The notes beneath the pieces were generated by a model, which was not told the DNA's origin, ran no database searches, and saw nothing but the letters and a program-made list of their open reading frames with translations. From Aquatica leii (lineage: Eukaryota; Arthropoda; Insecta; Coleoptera; Lampyridae), in NCBI GenBank assembly GCA_035610365.1, contig CM069439.1, forward strand, positions 24,813,533-24,877,532: a stretch of DNA of 64,000 nt, written 5' to 3'. A program made the position numbers and the translations under genes. The first letter of the stretch is position 1. Each line of letters begins with the position of its first letter. Shown here piece by piece: positions 49,696-61,976 of the stretch.

Positions 49696-50199
49696 GACCT
49701 TTTTTAGGACTGGATAAATATAATAAGTAATGAAAAACTTGCTGAAATAACCTTGACGCACCTGTATTAAAGCAAATCGACCTTAAACTCAAGAAATGTA
49801 CTAGTTGCTGAGGCCTCGCTCTCAGTTGTCTCTCTCAAACAAGGTCTTCTTAAAATTTATATGCGCTTATGGGCTTTAACTCTGAGACTGCACAAAAAGC
49901 CTTTCCAACGGTTCCAATCTAAGACTCTCTGGTAACTAACTCTGGTTCATTCAAAATCGTACCTTTTATACAGATCTAAAAATCTTAAATGTTGCACAAA
50001 AACTCCAGAGATTTGTCCCTACTTAGAATAATTCGCTCGTAGAACAGTTAGCTAACCCACCTACAGTAGTCCGCAAACTAGAGCAAAATTGACCACAGGC
50101 CATCATTCAGAGCCTTCACACTTAACATATGCAGGAGAATAGCGCCCGCTATAATCCCCACACATGTCATGTAATACCCTAACATCATTTACTTATTAC

Positions 50200-53100
50200 A
50201 CAATTCAATAGTAGTATTTAAGTATGCTGCGAAGTTGAAAAAAGAAAACTGCTGGTTCTGTGTACGTAATTGAGAAAGTTTGCACTGATTTCAAAGTTAT
50301 ATTATGTACAGAAAAAATTAATTTTATAACATGCTTAGACGTGATCACTTGTAGCACAATTTTAATAAATTGACAAAAAAACATTAACAGTGCAAAACGA
50401 GGTTTAACTCTTATTTAAATTCACTTAAAAATTTCTTTTCGAATTAGATCTTCAAGCTAAACAAAATTTTAAAAAACCGAAAAAGTTGTAATCTGATGAC
50501 TGCTTTGGTACAAGACTAAATTTATTACTGAAATGAAACAAAATTATGACGTAAAAAGTCGTAAAAGAACTGAACAGAAAAATGATAAACTAAACAAAGA
50601 TGCAACTCGATAGTATGACACAATTGTAACACGTAGACGGTTAAGTACCAAAATACTTTTATGCAGAAAATTAGCTTTGTAAACATAAGAATAAGTAAAT
50701 ATTCGCTTTTCATATAGCTCCAAATATTATCGTATTAATGAACTTGAGTATGTAAATTTTAGCTTCAGCAATAAAACAATTTTATTGTTTTTACAATTTT
50801 ATTTAGTGGTTTGTTATAATTTTATTGCGAAATTGACTTTACAATATTTTTGTACTAAAGAAAAAAAATTACGCAAAAGTGACACTTAATCATTTGATAC
50901 AAGTCGAGAAACAATAGTTTTAAGTTTCTTAATCTTTGTAATCTGTTGATCGATAAGACTTTTGAAAACAGTTGCACTGCACTAACATTTTTTTGTTTAC
51001 TGATTTTAACACTTAATACATTTAATTCAATTTGATACGATTATAATCTACCATTTCAAACAAAGTAAAGTTTAAATATAATTTACAATCTGTTCAAATA
51101 AACAAATTTTTATTAGTTAACTGTTAAATTAAAAATTGAAATACGGAAGTGTTTAGTTGTCATATAAAAAGGATATATTAAGACAAATAAGGCAATAATA
51201 TTAAACTAAATAAAAATGACGGGAATAATAAAATACATATGGTAGAAAAACAGCAAAAACAAAAGTATATAAAAACAAATACAAAAAAATTAAGAATGAT
51301 GTAAAACACTACATGTAATACGGGTAAACTTAACCAGAACTTAAGTACAGAAAAGTGTAAAAAAACCATTCTCATTTCTTCACCAAACATTTTAATTTTC
51401 GTAATAGAAAATTGTTTTGTGTACACCTTTATTAAACAGTTTTAAAGGTACCTTAACAATCTTTAAAACAATAGACTTTGTAATAACAACCTAAATTTGC
51501 GGCTAATACGTAAATAAACCGGAATTTGAGTTTCACAATCAGCACGATTAAATTATAAAGAGAATTCGTTCAACCATAATAAAGTATTCAAATGCAAATA
51601 AAGTATTTTCTGTTTTACCGCAAAAGTAAAACTTATAATTCTAGAATAAAATGCTACAAAAAATTGAGTCTGTTTAAAAAGTTTATTTAGCTTTTTACAA
51701 AATTTAAAGTTATTGTTATAGGAGTATAACTTTAATAAATGCTTCGTAGCGCAGTAAATCTACAGAAAAACTTGCTATAAATGCTTTATTGCTAACGTTT
51801 GTGTGTATTTCGGTATAATTTACGTCGGTTATAGCAAACAGAAACTTTATTTCATCTTTATTTTTCGGTAAATTAAAACAAGTTTCGTTTTTTTCTGTTT
51901 GTGTTATATTAGTTTAGCCAGTAGATTACAAAAGGTTCTTTAGAATTAACTGTGTCAGATATTTGGTTTTATCGGTTTTTGAAAGTAAAACCGCAAGTAA
52001 AATTTGTTTTTGAACGGTGTACGTATTTGTTGCTCAATAATTTTAATCTAAAAAGTTTAATTAAGTATTGGTTTTACTTCGTACAAGAAATTCGTATTAT
52101 TTTGCCATTAAAAAAAGTTTCGTTTTAAATTTAAATTTCTACAACTTTTAAAACGGAAAAAGCACGTTTGCACATGTAAATAAATATTAAGTTTTGTGTG
52201 AATAATTTTAATGAAACTTAAAAATCATTAAGCTACAAATAAACATTTAAAAAGCTAAATTTTAGTTTTCTTTAGTTTTTACGTTTTTGCTAAATAAAAT
52301 AAGTAGATTCAAATCAAGCGTTAAAACAAAATAAATAAATGTTATTTTGATTTAAAAAAATAGTTTATCTATAGTATTATAAAATAATACTTTTATATTT
52401 AGACGTGCTAAGTCTAATCAGACACAAAATTTTGTTTAATTAATTAAAACGTTTAACATTATTAATTTTTATAATTTTGATTATTGTGTTTTTTGAAAGA
52501 ATACATTAATTGATTAGTAGAAAATAGTATAGGCATGATTAGAGATAAATAACGTCAATCAATTTAACCTAAATTTTACTTTAAAATGTAGTATAGAAAT
52601 TATTCAGCTTTCCAATGAATAGATTCTTGTTTCAAATGTAACTTATCTAATAATAGAATATGTAATATAGTAAGTATAGAAATCTAACTTGAGAAGTGCT
52701 TTACACTTCGCTGGTTAGTATTTAAGATTGAATATGTATATAAGTACAGATAACTTTTATTATAAAGCAAGATACGTAAGCAATCTGCGCAAACTAATAT
52801 TTTTTGCCAAAAATGTGGTACAACAAAAATATAAGTAATTTTAAAAACGCTAAAATATTATCGAAAACCAATTAATGATGTAAATAGATTAAAAAAAACA
52901 ATAGAAAAACAAAAACAGATTTGTGTCAAATACGCAAAAATTTAGTTCAATAACGTCAGCTAAAATGTTATTCTTATAATTTAACTTTGATAAATTTTCA
53001 GCAATTCTTCCTTGTATTTCGATTTTAGTCCGAATAGAAATGCTAACACGTAGCATAAAAATAGATTTTGAGTTATTAATCAAAATCGCCTACCTACACA

Positions 53101-53970
53101 AATGTTTGAAAAAATATTACAAATTACAAAGAATTAAGTAAACATTTCATATAGATTTTTCTTTGTTAAACAAAATTTAAGTTTTAAAACAAAATTTAAT
53201 AATTTTTCATACATACTCTACAGACTAAAATTTGTAAAAATAATTTATACAGTTTTGTTCAATTTATTTGAGATTTAACAAGCAGAATACATTAACTAAA
53301 AAAATAAAATTTGGAAAACTATGTTTTAATTGTGTTAATATTACATACCAATGTTTTAAATAAATATTTCTTTAAATAAAAATTACAGTAACATGGAAAT
53401 AGTTGTATGCAACTGTTTATTTAAATTTTTTTAATAATTATCAAAATATTTAGTAAATTCTTAAGTGCGTCTATAAGAACAAAATATAAACGTTTGTTAA
53501 AGTTAATAGAATAAGTAATAAACATTCTTTTCATTTAATTTACTTTTTACATATTGGTCCAAAAAATCTACTTTTACGTAAGTCAAATTAAAATAATTTT
53601 ATAGCACAAAATGCATTTGAACAAATTAAAAAAGTACGATGAAAGTGTTAATTACCTAAAAGTTTCAAATAAGTTAATTTTAAAGTGATAATTGCGAGGC
53701 GCGAACACAAGAGAATTTATGGTGTAAGAATGTACTGGGATGTACTAAGAATTTTTAAGGGTTGTGTTTATTTCATGTAATGTTTTGTGTTATATATATG
53801 TAAAACAAACAAGTAAAAACATACAAAAAGATGTTTTTGATTACAATGGTCTCAAAGAATTTTTGTAGAAAATGAATTTACCGAAAGTTGTATGGATCAG
53901 CAAAGATGCAACGCTAGTAAGATGGAAAAATATAATATGATGTAAACACTTGTAAGATTTACTTTACCTT
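50200..53970. other. AT-rich noncoding DNA
   Basis: About 3.8 kb of very AT-rich sequence with no recognised gene, repeat unit or element end. Open frames such as the minus-strand one at 51178-51426 are low-complexity, hydrophobic translations of A/T runs. Confidence 0.6.
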
Positions 53971-53974
53971 AATT

Positions 53975-55350
53975 AAAGGGGTGCCAAACACAGACACATT
54001 CTTAGCAACATTGGCCAAAACAGACACCTCCTTATTGTCTTGCTATTTTTTGAATCGATTTATTATATCTAACGATGTCTGTCACCGATGGGAAAACATC
54101 AAAAAAATCCATAAAGCTCGAGATATAACTGTATTAGGTTTTCCTTCGAACGGTGACACTCCATTGTTAAAAGCAATGCGTCAATGTGCTAAACTTGCTC
54201 CCAGAATAACAAATTCCAATACGTATGGATGGAGTTGGTATCAATCAGAGTAAAAACTAACATAACTTCAGTGTCTTATGTTCAAGAGACGGTTTATGTA
54301 GGAACGAAGCTACGAACAAGACTCCTAAAGCACAACATCTTTTTACCTATGGGTAACTTTTTCTCACTTAAAGCGTTTAGTTGAAAATTTTCAAAAGACA
54401 AAAATTTATTGACAATGTCGGATTTAAAAGCCGAAGATAAAAAGAAATTTCTAGCAGCAGAAAAAATATGTTCACTAAAAGTAATTAAATTGTTAGAAAA
54501 TATTCCAGAAAGTGCGAGTACCCGTGCTTATTTGAAGATAATGCAGTTATCTATATCATGTTATATGGACATGACTTTTGATATCAAAACATTTTGTATG
54601 CTGTGGCTTTAAAATCATTCCAGTTATAAAGATGGAGAACATTTTATAACAACTAATTCTTATATTTGCTTAGAGCTGAATGCTCACGCATTGATCAACA
54701 TCAATCATTTTCGAGAAAACACAAAATTAACGCATGACATGTTTATTCCACCGCTATTTTCTAGTCAAACTTGAGCAACAAAATTAATGACAGTGGTTAA
54801 TTATAGCATAAAAGATATCATACGCCAAGTAGACAGAATTAAAGCGATGAATAATATTTTAAACGATCTCAAAGATCTTATAATTTTTTCAAGAGAAAAA
54901 ACAATAGCTACAGAAATACAAAAAATGACACATTGTTAAATTTTGATATAAATGACTTCACTGATAATTGCATAAAAAAGCAGTGTCAAATGCCTTAATA
55001 GATGCTAAAACAAATTTACAAAACCTGGGAATCAATGTGAATGATAACAGTTGGAAGTTTATTTCAGTACCAAAAATGCCATAATTAAAAACGTAAACGA
55101 AAAGATAAGCGATGATCAAACAAGAAGTAAAAAAGAAGACGACTTAGTGCCTCTCACTACTAATGATACAAATGTTAAAAACATTTTTGGTGCCTTGCCA
55201 ATGAAATAAAATAATGAAGAAAACGTTCTAGACAATTCAAAAAGTTGCTTAGTCTTAGATTTCTGTGAAATCTCCTCAACAAAAATTGGAATTAATCATG
55301 AAAGATTTTTCGTGGAAATTTATTCAAAGCGCACCGGACAATTATCTTTA
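53975..55350 (+). pseudogene. Family E uncharacterised transposon-like protein, decayed
   Basis: The first frame (90 residues) contains WENIKKIHKARDITVLGFPS, GDTPLLKAMRQC and NSNTYGWSWYQSE. Later frames give QETVYVGTKLRTRLLKHNIF and LPMGNFFS (54280-54360). Then come MSDLKAEDKKKFLAAEKICS and STRAYLKIMQLSISCYMDM (to 54612), YICLELNAHALININHFREN and MFIPPLFSSQT (54660-54775), and near 55260-55345 DFCEISSTKIGINHERFFVE. The order matches an arthropod multi-copy protein I remember (ACLEINAHAL...LFIPTLFASQPCE). Function unproven; the ELNAHALI and FIPPLFSSQ motifs suggest a transposase. Many stops and shifts; no terminal repeats found. Confidence 0.55.
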
Positions 55351-55531
55351 TGTTAGTTATTAGCAGAGACAAGAAATATAGTCAGTACAGACCGTTTGTG
55401 ACGTTTTATTATAAGCAATTCTCAAGACAATTAAAACCAAATAAAAAGTTGACACAATTAATTTTTTTTAAAACAAAGTCAAAAAAGAAGTGCTAGCGTA
55501 AAAATCGACTCTCAAAATAAAAAAAGGAGAT

Positions 55532-55770
55532 ATGATTGTAAGCGACATTCGGCTTAGACCACGTAGTAGTTAAACACCCAGACTTAGGCTTGGTCCTAGT
55601 CTCTTCTTGAGAGCCTTAACAAGAAGTAGAACTTGGCCTTTGCCGTATTGTGGTTCGTGAACCCAAACAAACTGACGTTTTGCAAGACATTGCAGCTTGC
55701 ATCTTCAGAGTGGTAAATTTCACTGAAGGAAAAAGTGTAAGTGACGATATTTATACCAATAGCGATTAGC
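55532..55770 (-). repeat. Terminal repeat (3' side) of the Penelope-like element, with hammerhead-like motif
   Basis: Reverse complement matches 58079-58293 and the tail at 44405-44649. On the element's sense strand it contains CTGAAGA (55708-55702) followed by the small stem GCAAG...CTTGC. Hammerhead ribozymes are reported from Penelope-like terminal repeats; whether this motif folds as one is inference. Confidence 0.85.
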
Positions 55771-58046
55771 GAGGATTAACGGACTTCATCTTTCTGTTGC
55801 TGCTTGACTGACTTTGTTATTACTCGGAGTAAGTGTTTGTGTCCTTTCCAAGAAGGTTAATCTTTGTCTTAGAAGATATAATACTGGTAGTCAAGATTTT
55901 CTGAATCTTAAACCGTCTTCTCGGTTTATATTACATGGATGTTTTTCTATTTCCACAGCTTCGCGGATTAGTCTGGGAAAGTAGAAAGGAGTTCTAGCCA
56001 ACACTTTAGTTTGGTCAAAGTTCAGCGTGTGTTCTTGGTTTCACACGTGTTCTGCCACTGCTGATTTAGTAACTCTGCGGTGTTTGCAGTCAGCCATATG
56101 TTCTTTTACTCTAACTTCAATAGAGCGTCCCGTCTGTCCTATATAACTTGATCCACAGAAACAAGGAATTTTGTAAACTCCTGCATGATTTAGAGCCCCT
56201 TGTTTGTCTTTAGCAGATGTAAACCAGGTGTTCAGGGTATCCTTAGTCGTAAAGACAGTTTTAATATTATGTTTCTTTAGCACCCTGCTTATTTTGTTTG
56301 TCGAACCCATACAGTATGGTAAATAAGCAGTGCTAGTAGGAGGTGATAAGTTTTCTTTGACTTTTGGATTTATTGCTCTTTTCCATGCGTTTTGGATTTC
56401 TTTGAACCCGTATTCATTTTGTTGTTAGGACTCCAACAGTGTTTCCTTCTCCTTTTGTAGATTTTCATTATCTGACAAACGTATAGCTCTTTTGGCAAAG
56501 TATGCAAAGCAGTATTCTGCTGTACTGGATGGTGGTGAGATTCGGCGTTTAAGTATCTATTAGTGTGCGTTTTCTTTCTATAAACGGAATGCCTTAATTT
56601 TCCGTTATTTTTCTTTATCACCAGTACATCAAGAACGGCTAGGACTGCTGTTATGTTCGAACTCCATAGTAAATTTGATGCTATTATGTGCAAAGTTTAG
56701 ATGTTGAAAGAACTAATTTAGTTTATCTTTGCCATGAGACCATACAACAAACGTATCATCAACATATTTGAACCAAATTTTTGGTTTTAACCCAATATTT
56801 TTCATAATTTCAGTTTCGAAATATTCCATGTAAATATTGGCTATAATTAGAGATAGCGGTGAACCCATGGTCGATCTTTCTACTTGTTTTAACAAGTTGT
56901 CGTTATAACTGAAATAAGTGTTATTATGACAGAGTTTGATGAGCAGAACTTTTTCTTCTGTAATTCTCTCCTTGAGCAAAAATAACACTTCGTCGACCGG
57001 GACTTTAGTAAAAAGAGATACCACGGCAAAGCTGACTAGGATATCTTCTTTTGTTATACGCAGGTTCTTAATTTTCTCTACAAAGTCTGTAGAATCTTTA
57101 ATGTGAGTTTCTGTATTTCCTGTCAACGGCAAGCGTTTTGCAGCTAGATAACGTGCTAACGATTGGGTTGGTAAATTGATGGTGCTCACTATCGGTCGAA
57201 GGGGGGCTCCTTTTTTGTGTATCTTGAAAAGATCGTAGATTCATTGCATAACTGAATTGTTGACAATCAAAGTTTGTTTCTTGTTAATATCTATTGTAGT
57301 GGAGTTTTTAACGGCAGAGTTTACTTTAGTGCATAAGGAGTTTAAAGGGATTCTCTGCAAACAAATGTAGCAATCTTCTGAGAGTAAGTTCGTCATTTGG
57401 TCCTTGTAATCTTGTATCTTCATAACGACTGTAACGTTTCCTTTCTCTGATCTCAATACTAAAATGTCCTTATTCTCACGTAACCGCTTAGCTGCTTCTC
57501 TCTCATGTCTGTTAATATTAGAGCGTGGCGGTTTTGCTTTTCGTAACGGCGTAGTTAAAACCCTTCTTTAGCAAAGATGTGGTCTGTGCATCCAAAACCG
57601 TGTCTGTTAGGTTGACAATTACTTTATGGTCGTCTAACGTTTTCTTAAGCTGTGAATGATGTAATCGCTTGAATTTTTTAGTTTGCTTTATTTTTGATTT
57701 TTCGTAAATCTTGTTTGCTTGTATCGTAGTGATAGCATCTATTTTTACCTATATCGAGTATTAGACAAAATTAAATGTAGCTTGTATAACTGTTTGCTGA
57801 CATAATCCAGTACTTTGCGTTTATTGTGAATTTCCGAACGTAACAGTTTGAAGCCAGCTTTGCAAAAAATTCGCTCAGTATGAGAATTTAGAAAATATTG
57901 TTTAATTCTCATACACGATGGTACTACGTCGTGGTCTCGGCGACATTTTAGAAATGCTAGGTCTGTAAGTAGCTTTTCCTTATTCTGCTGCAAACGATCT
58001 AAAGGTCTAGTTTGGAAAAACACCTTCTTACCGTAGAGATTTATAA

Positions 58047-58327
58047 TATAAAATCTTAAGCTATCGCGGTTGTTATTAGCTAATCGCTGTTGGTATAAAT
58101 ATCGTCATTTACACTTTTTCTTTCAGTGACATTTACCACTCTGAAGATGCAAGCTGCAATGTCTTGCAAAACGTCAGTTTGTTTGGGTTCACGAACGACA
58201 ATACGGCAAAGGCTAAGTTCTACTTCTTAATCTTAGCCTAAGTCTGGGTGTTTAACTACGACGCGGTCTAAGCCAAAAGTCACTTATAATCATAAACATA
58301 ACAACCGCGAAAGCTTAAGATTTTATA
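58047..58327. repeat. 30-bp inverted arms enclosing the 5' terminal repeat
   Basis: The left arm starts TATAAAATCTTAAGCT and ends CGCGGTTGTTAT (58047-58076). The right arm is its reverse complement at 58298-58327, 29 of 30 bases matching. The 221 bases between are the inverted terminal repeat of the Penelope-like element. The layout suggests foldback synthesis or a second copy joined head to head at this end. Confidence 0.8.
58079..58293 (+). repeat. Terminal repeat (5' side) of the Penelope-like element, inverted copy
   Basis: Runs from GCTAATCGCTGTTGG to CACTTATAATCAT. It is about 24 bp shorter than its partner at 55532-55770 and in the opposite orientation, so the hammerhead-like motif (CTGAAGA, 58141-58147) is antisense to the coding region here. 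It is itself enclosed by 30-bp inverted arms (58047-58076 and 58298-58327). Confidence 0.85.
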
Positions 58328-58359
58328 AAAAAGAGATATGTAAGAAAGTTGTCTACATC

Positions 58360-58876
58360 ATTCTGAAGATGATGCCGTTCTTAAATATAATCACACCGAC
58401 ACAGACAGTTTTCCAGGTAGCAATAGTAATGAAGAGTTGGAGAAAAATACAACACCAACTAAAAAAACTTTAGCACTTTGCTTGGAAGTCATCAATTTTA
58501 TGCCGTATACTATGATAAAACTTGGCATATAGGAATTACTGAAGAGAGTATCAAAACATTTGGCAAAATTTGCAAAATGAAATTCCTGAAAGGAAAGCAA
58601 AAGAATCTTTTTTTAGCCAAAAAAATATGATCGTGGTCTAAAAACCATGCATTTTTTCTGAACCTCTAAGCTTTACTGCGTATTCTCGCTAGTTTCTTAC
58701 ACTTGACTTTGAAAAATTTTAACTAAGAAAAGATAATTATAATGGCTTATAATATAACAAAACTAGACTTAAAATCAGCTAAAGATTTTAAAGCCATTAC
58801 AGCTGATCATTTTGCTGCAGCTGGTTTTGCTGCGGCTAACAATTTTTTTTTAAGTGGCGTTGAATTTAAGTTTTAG
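58360..58876 (+). pseudogene. Unrecognised coding-like remnant
   Basis: The stretch 58365-58620 reads, with a shift, SNSNEELEKNTTPTKKTLAL then FYAVYYDKTWHIGI-like residues and GKICKMKFLKGKQKNLFLAK. A short frame at 58742-58876 encodes 44 residues: MAYNITKLDLKSAKDFKAIT, ADHFAAAGFAAANNFFLSGV, EFKF. Composition is coding-like. It lies just before the family A remnant at 58915 but copy 1 of that family has nothing similar, so it is probably a different element. Confidence 0.3.
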
Positions 58877-58914
58877 TGATTCAAGGAATAATGCAATCGA
58901 CATCAAGACATTAA

Positions 58915-60260
58915 AGTTGTGTTAATCCAGTAGATTCCTTTTGTTATATGTGTAGACAATTAACAACAACTGCACAGCGGAAAGCAATCACAAAACAGAT
59001 AAAAACTACGTACCGTCTAAACTTCGGTTGCATGATTGGAGATCAAGATAAATCGTGAACTCTCTACGTTTTTTGTGTAACGTTTTAAAACAATATTGAG
59101 GCGATGGCTTTACGGAAAGAGGAAAACGAAGCCTTTTGCGTTTGCTGTTTGGCGTGAGCCCACAAGCCATTTAAATGGCTGCTACTTTTAGATTACCAAA
59201 ATTGCCGGATGCAGTGACAATCAGTCACCACACCTAATGAACAGGAAGAACTAAATGTTTTGGTTTGATTGTTAATGGAGCTAGCTTAGGTATTAGGTAC
59301 ATGACTTCAGAAGTAGAATTTGCTTGCCAAAAAAACTAAAATTTTGTTGTTCAAGAGCAAACAGAAAGCATTTTTAGTCTTTTTTAAGTTTGGTAAAATT
59401 AGGCTACAAACATTATCCAAAAGAGTGTAGACTGGTTATAGATCCCTCAAGTTGTTACACAATGGTAATAAAAAACCATTAATTCTTCTGGCACCTGCAA
59501 TGGAAACGAAAGAAACATACGAAAGTAAGGAACTTATACTTAAATCCGTCTACAAAGATCACGAATGGTATATCTGTGGGTACTTTAAAGTGGTTGGGCT
59601 TATTTTGAGCTTGCGGCTAGGATACACAAAGTACTACTGTTTCCTTTGTTTTTGGGATAGTTATGTCGATCATCTCCATTACAAGCAGAAGATTTGGCCG
59701 TTGAGAGAATATTTCGTATCTAGGCAGAGTAATGTTAAATTCTCCTTGGTAGATCCAAAAAAGATCATCCTACTTCTCTTTGATATTAAGTTGAGAACAA
59801 ATAGAAAAAAATTTTCAAGTACTTACGGATGCAAAGCTAAAAGAAGAATATCTGTAGGATCACAAATTCGGAAGCTGTTGTATAACAACCAATTTGAATT
59901 TTGCTTCAAATGCTAAGAAACTTAAAAATGTAATCATTTGATTTCTGGGAAACCACTAAGACGAGAACCGGAACTTAATTTTAAACCTTCTATTGGCGTA
60001 TGAAACGATGTAGCATGTTTTTAAAAATCTATCTTCTGTACTTGCATCTGGATTTTTTCATGTAAACATAGGAGCAGTAAGCGATGAACAAGGAGAGCGT
60101 TTTTATTAAGATATCCACTCGATCAAGCAGAGATACAAAGGAATGTGAAACCTTGCAATGCTAAGAGATTACTTCTAGTTTCTTTAAAGAGAGGCAAAAA
60201 TAACTGGCAAACAAAAGTTTAAAAGTGCAGAGCATGATTTTTACAGAAAACTTCTGTCAA
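58915..60260 (+). pseudogene. Family A transposon protein, second copy (decayed)
   Basis: The order of motifs repeats copy 1 at 38130: PVDSFCYMCRQL with its CxxC (58935-58970), NFGCMIGDQDKS (59020), RSLKLLHNGNKKPLI (59440), KETYESKELILKSVYKDHEW (59500-59570), YICGYFKVVGLILSLRLGY, KYYCFLCFWD (59630-59660), ISVGSQIRKLLY (59850) and weaker traces of the DEHGERFHQD region near 60080-60110. The longest unbroken frame is 59452-59916. The cysteines of FCLCxWD are retained. Terminal repeats like those of copy 1 (CACTGGTCTGCAA) were not found. It is clearly more degraded than copy 1, so it probably inserted earlier. Confidence 0.8.
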
Positions 60261-61100
60261 TAAAAAACAATAAGTAAATTAAAAATGACTATACGACTAT
60301 ACCTGAATCTCGAAAACTTAACGTGATATAAAAGATTGGTTTGCAAATTTTAAATCAGTACAACAGAGTTACTAAGACACACCTATTTTGGTATCAGATA
60401 CAAAATCTTTGTTGACTAGCGTATGATTTTTGACAACCGTGTTAAGGAATTTTCCATGAAACAGATTAATTAGTTTTTTTTTGACTTAATTGTGTTTTGT
60501 ACATTATGCAAACATAGCAAACCATATTACAGATATTTTTCTGTGACGATAAAGCCTAAACAAAAAAATTTCTTCAAAGTGATGTTCTTTATGGTTTTTC
60601 ATTTCTCTAAAAAGTCTCAAATTTTCTAAACTGATTCAACAACGGATCTAAAATTATTAAAAATCAGAAAAATGTTTTAATCAAGCACTTTTCTTATAAT
60701 GACTGTATGCAAACTTTAACGTACACCTACATATCAACTTTAACCTAGGAAAAACTTATAGTAAAAACATACAATTAAAATTTAACTTAGATAAATGTGG
60801 AACCTGCTTACTAGCAAGAGAAAAACATTTTACAACACTGAGGATACGTAACATAAGAACATGCTACAGTAGATAATAGCAGAAGAGTACTACGAATATT
60901 TAAATTTCTTTAAAAATCTGACCACAAAACCCCAAAAAAGGAGTTAAACCTAAAATTAAAAAACGATATTACAAAACAAAACTACAACCGCATTAAACCC
61001 ATTTGTCATACCTCTCCTCACTTATTCCTTTGGCGTTATTAACTAGATGTTTATGCACTAAACACTCTTATTAAAAGTACAATACAGAAAATACAATTCG
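60261..61100. other. AT-rich noncoding DNA
   Basis: No recognised coding signal or element ends. Confidence 0.5.
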
Positions 61101-61109
61101 CAATCAGCA

Positions 61110-61365
61110 ATAGAGACTTACATCATGCATATGACTTTCACAGAAGTAGAAGTAAATATTTGAAAGTGTTCTTTGTCGTCCCAATTCAGACTTAGATATT
61201 CGGCAGTCTCTACGTTGATTTTAAAAGGTCGTCCTTGAAATGGCAAAACTTTCCAAGAAAATTTTCTATTGCTGCAAGAGCTGCCTGAAGCGTCTCGGCA
61301 GACCAAACAGCTCTCGTGGGTTTTCTTTTATAGGTCTGTGGAATCTAAGAACGTTTTGAAAAAAC
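61110..61365 (-). pseudogene. Pogo-like transposase, N-terminal DNA-binding fragment
   Basis: The minus strand reads IPQTYKRKPTRAVWSAETLQ then AALAAIEN (61345-61265). This resembles the YKRKTxRxxWSEExxxxAIxAVR start of pogo/Tigger transposases with the first CENP-B-type helix-turn-helix. The frame then shifts and the signal fades (KVLPFQGRPFKINVETAEY in another phase). The catalytic domain is absent. Assignment rests on one motif. Confidence 0.45.
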
Positions 61366-61976
61366 TGAGAATAATTAATAGAGTAATTTCGGTCATGTCA
61401 ATATTACCCACATAATAGTGGCTAGAATTATCTCAAGGACAAAAATTTAAAACCCAACACATAATTTTAAAACGCCTAAATTTACATAGGTTTGGAATAA
61501 ATTTTTTATTTTAGCAGGTAAAATTAGAGCATGAATAACAGCAAAAAATGTCAAAATAAAAAATCTATTAAAATTCAAAGGAATCAAAATTTTTAGGAAA
61601 AAAAATCGTAAATTACGGACCTGTTACATTAGTTAAGTCTCCTAAGGTCGTTGACACCACAAATAAAAATAAACTGTTCTAAGAAGTGCAAATTTGTTGT
61701 CAGCACTTTGCTGACCACAAAAGTAAAATTAAATACAGAATAACGTTATTGGATAAAGCGTAATTGAATTGCTTTTGTTAAAGTTGCTATTCTGCACATT
61801 CTAGAATCTGTACACATTTTGTTAAGCTAGGTGAGTAATGCTAAGAAATAAACATTAGTATCTGATTCAATTACTTTATTAACAATTTATTTTGTAGATG
61901 ATTAAAAATTAAAGAAAACAATAATAAACACAATACATCAATACATTTAACAAATTTTATAGCATTTACCCGCCAT

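Larger units (their letters stand above)
55532..58293 (-). mobile_element. Penelope-like retroelement with inverted terminal repeats, nearly complete
   Basis: On the minus strand: an N-terminal part (58023-57745 and 57456-57241), the RT domain (57189-56713) with FKYVDDTFVVW near 56750 and GSPLSLIIANIYMEYFETEI near 56870-56810, a connector, and the GIY-YIG nuclease (56310-56041) with GVYKIPCFCG, SYIGQTGRSIEVRVKEHM and SAVAEHV. A 239-bp block at 55532-55770 is repeated inverted at 58079-58293 (215 bp). Penelope-like elements prime at nicked ends, and such flanking repeats are known for them. It is broken, with a handful of breaks, and of intermediate age judging by divergence from the 43927-44649 copy. 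Confidence 0.88.

Noticed and set aside
51178-51426. An 82-residue hydrophobic minus-strand ORF.
   Set aside because: Phe/Leu/Val-rich translation of A/T runs; no signal peptide context or conservation evidence.
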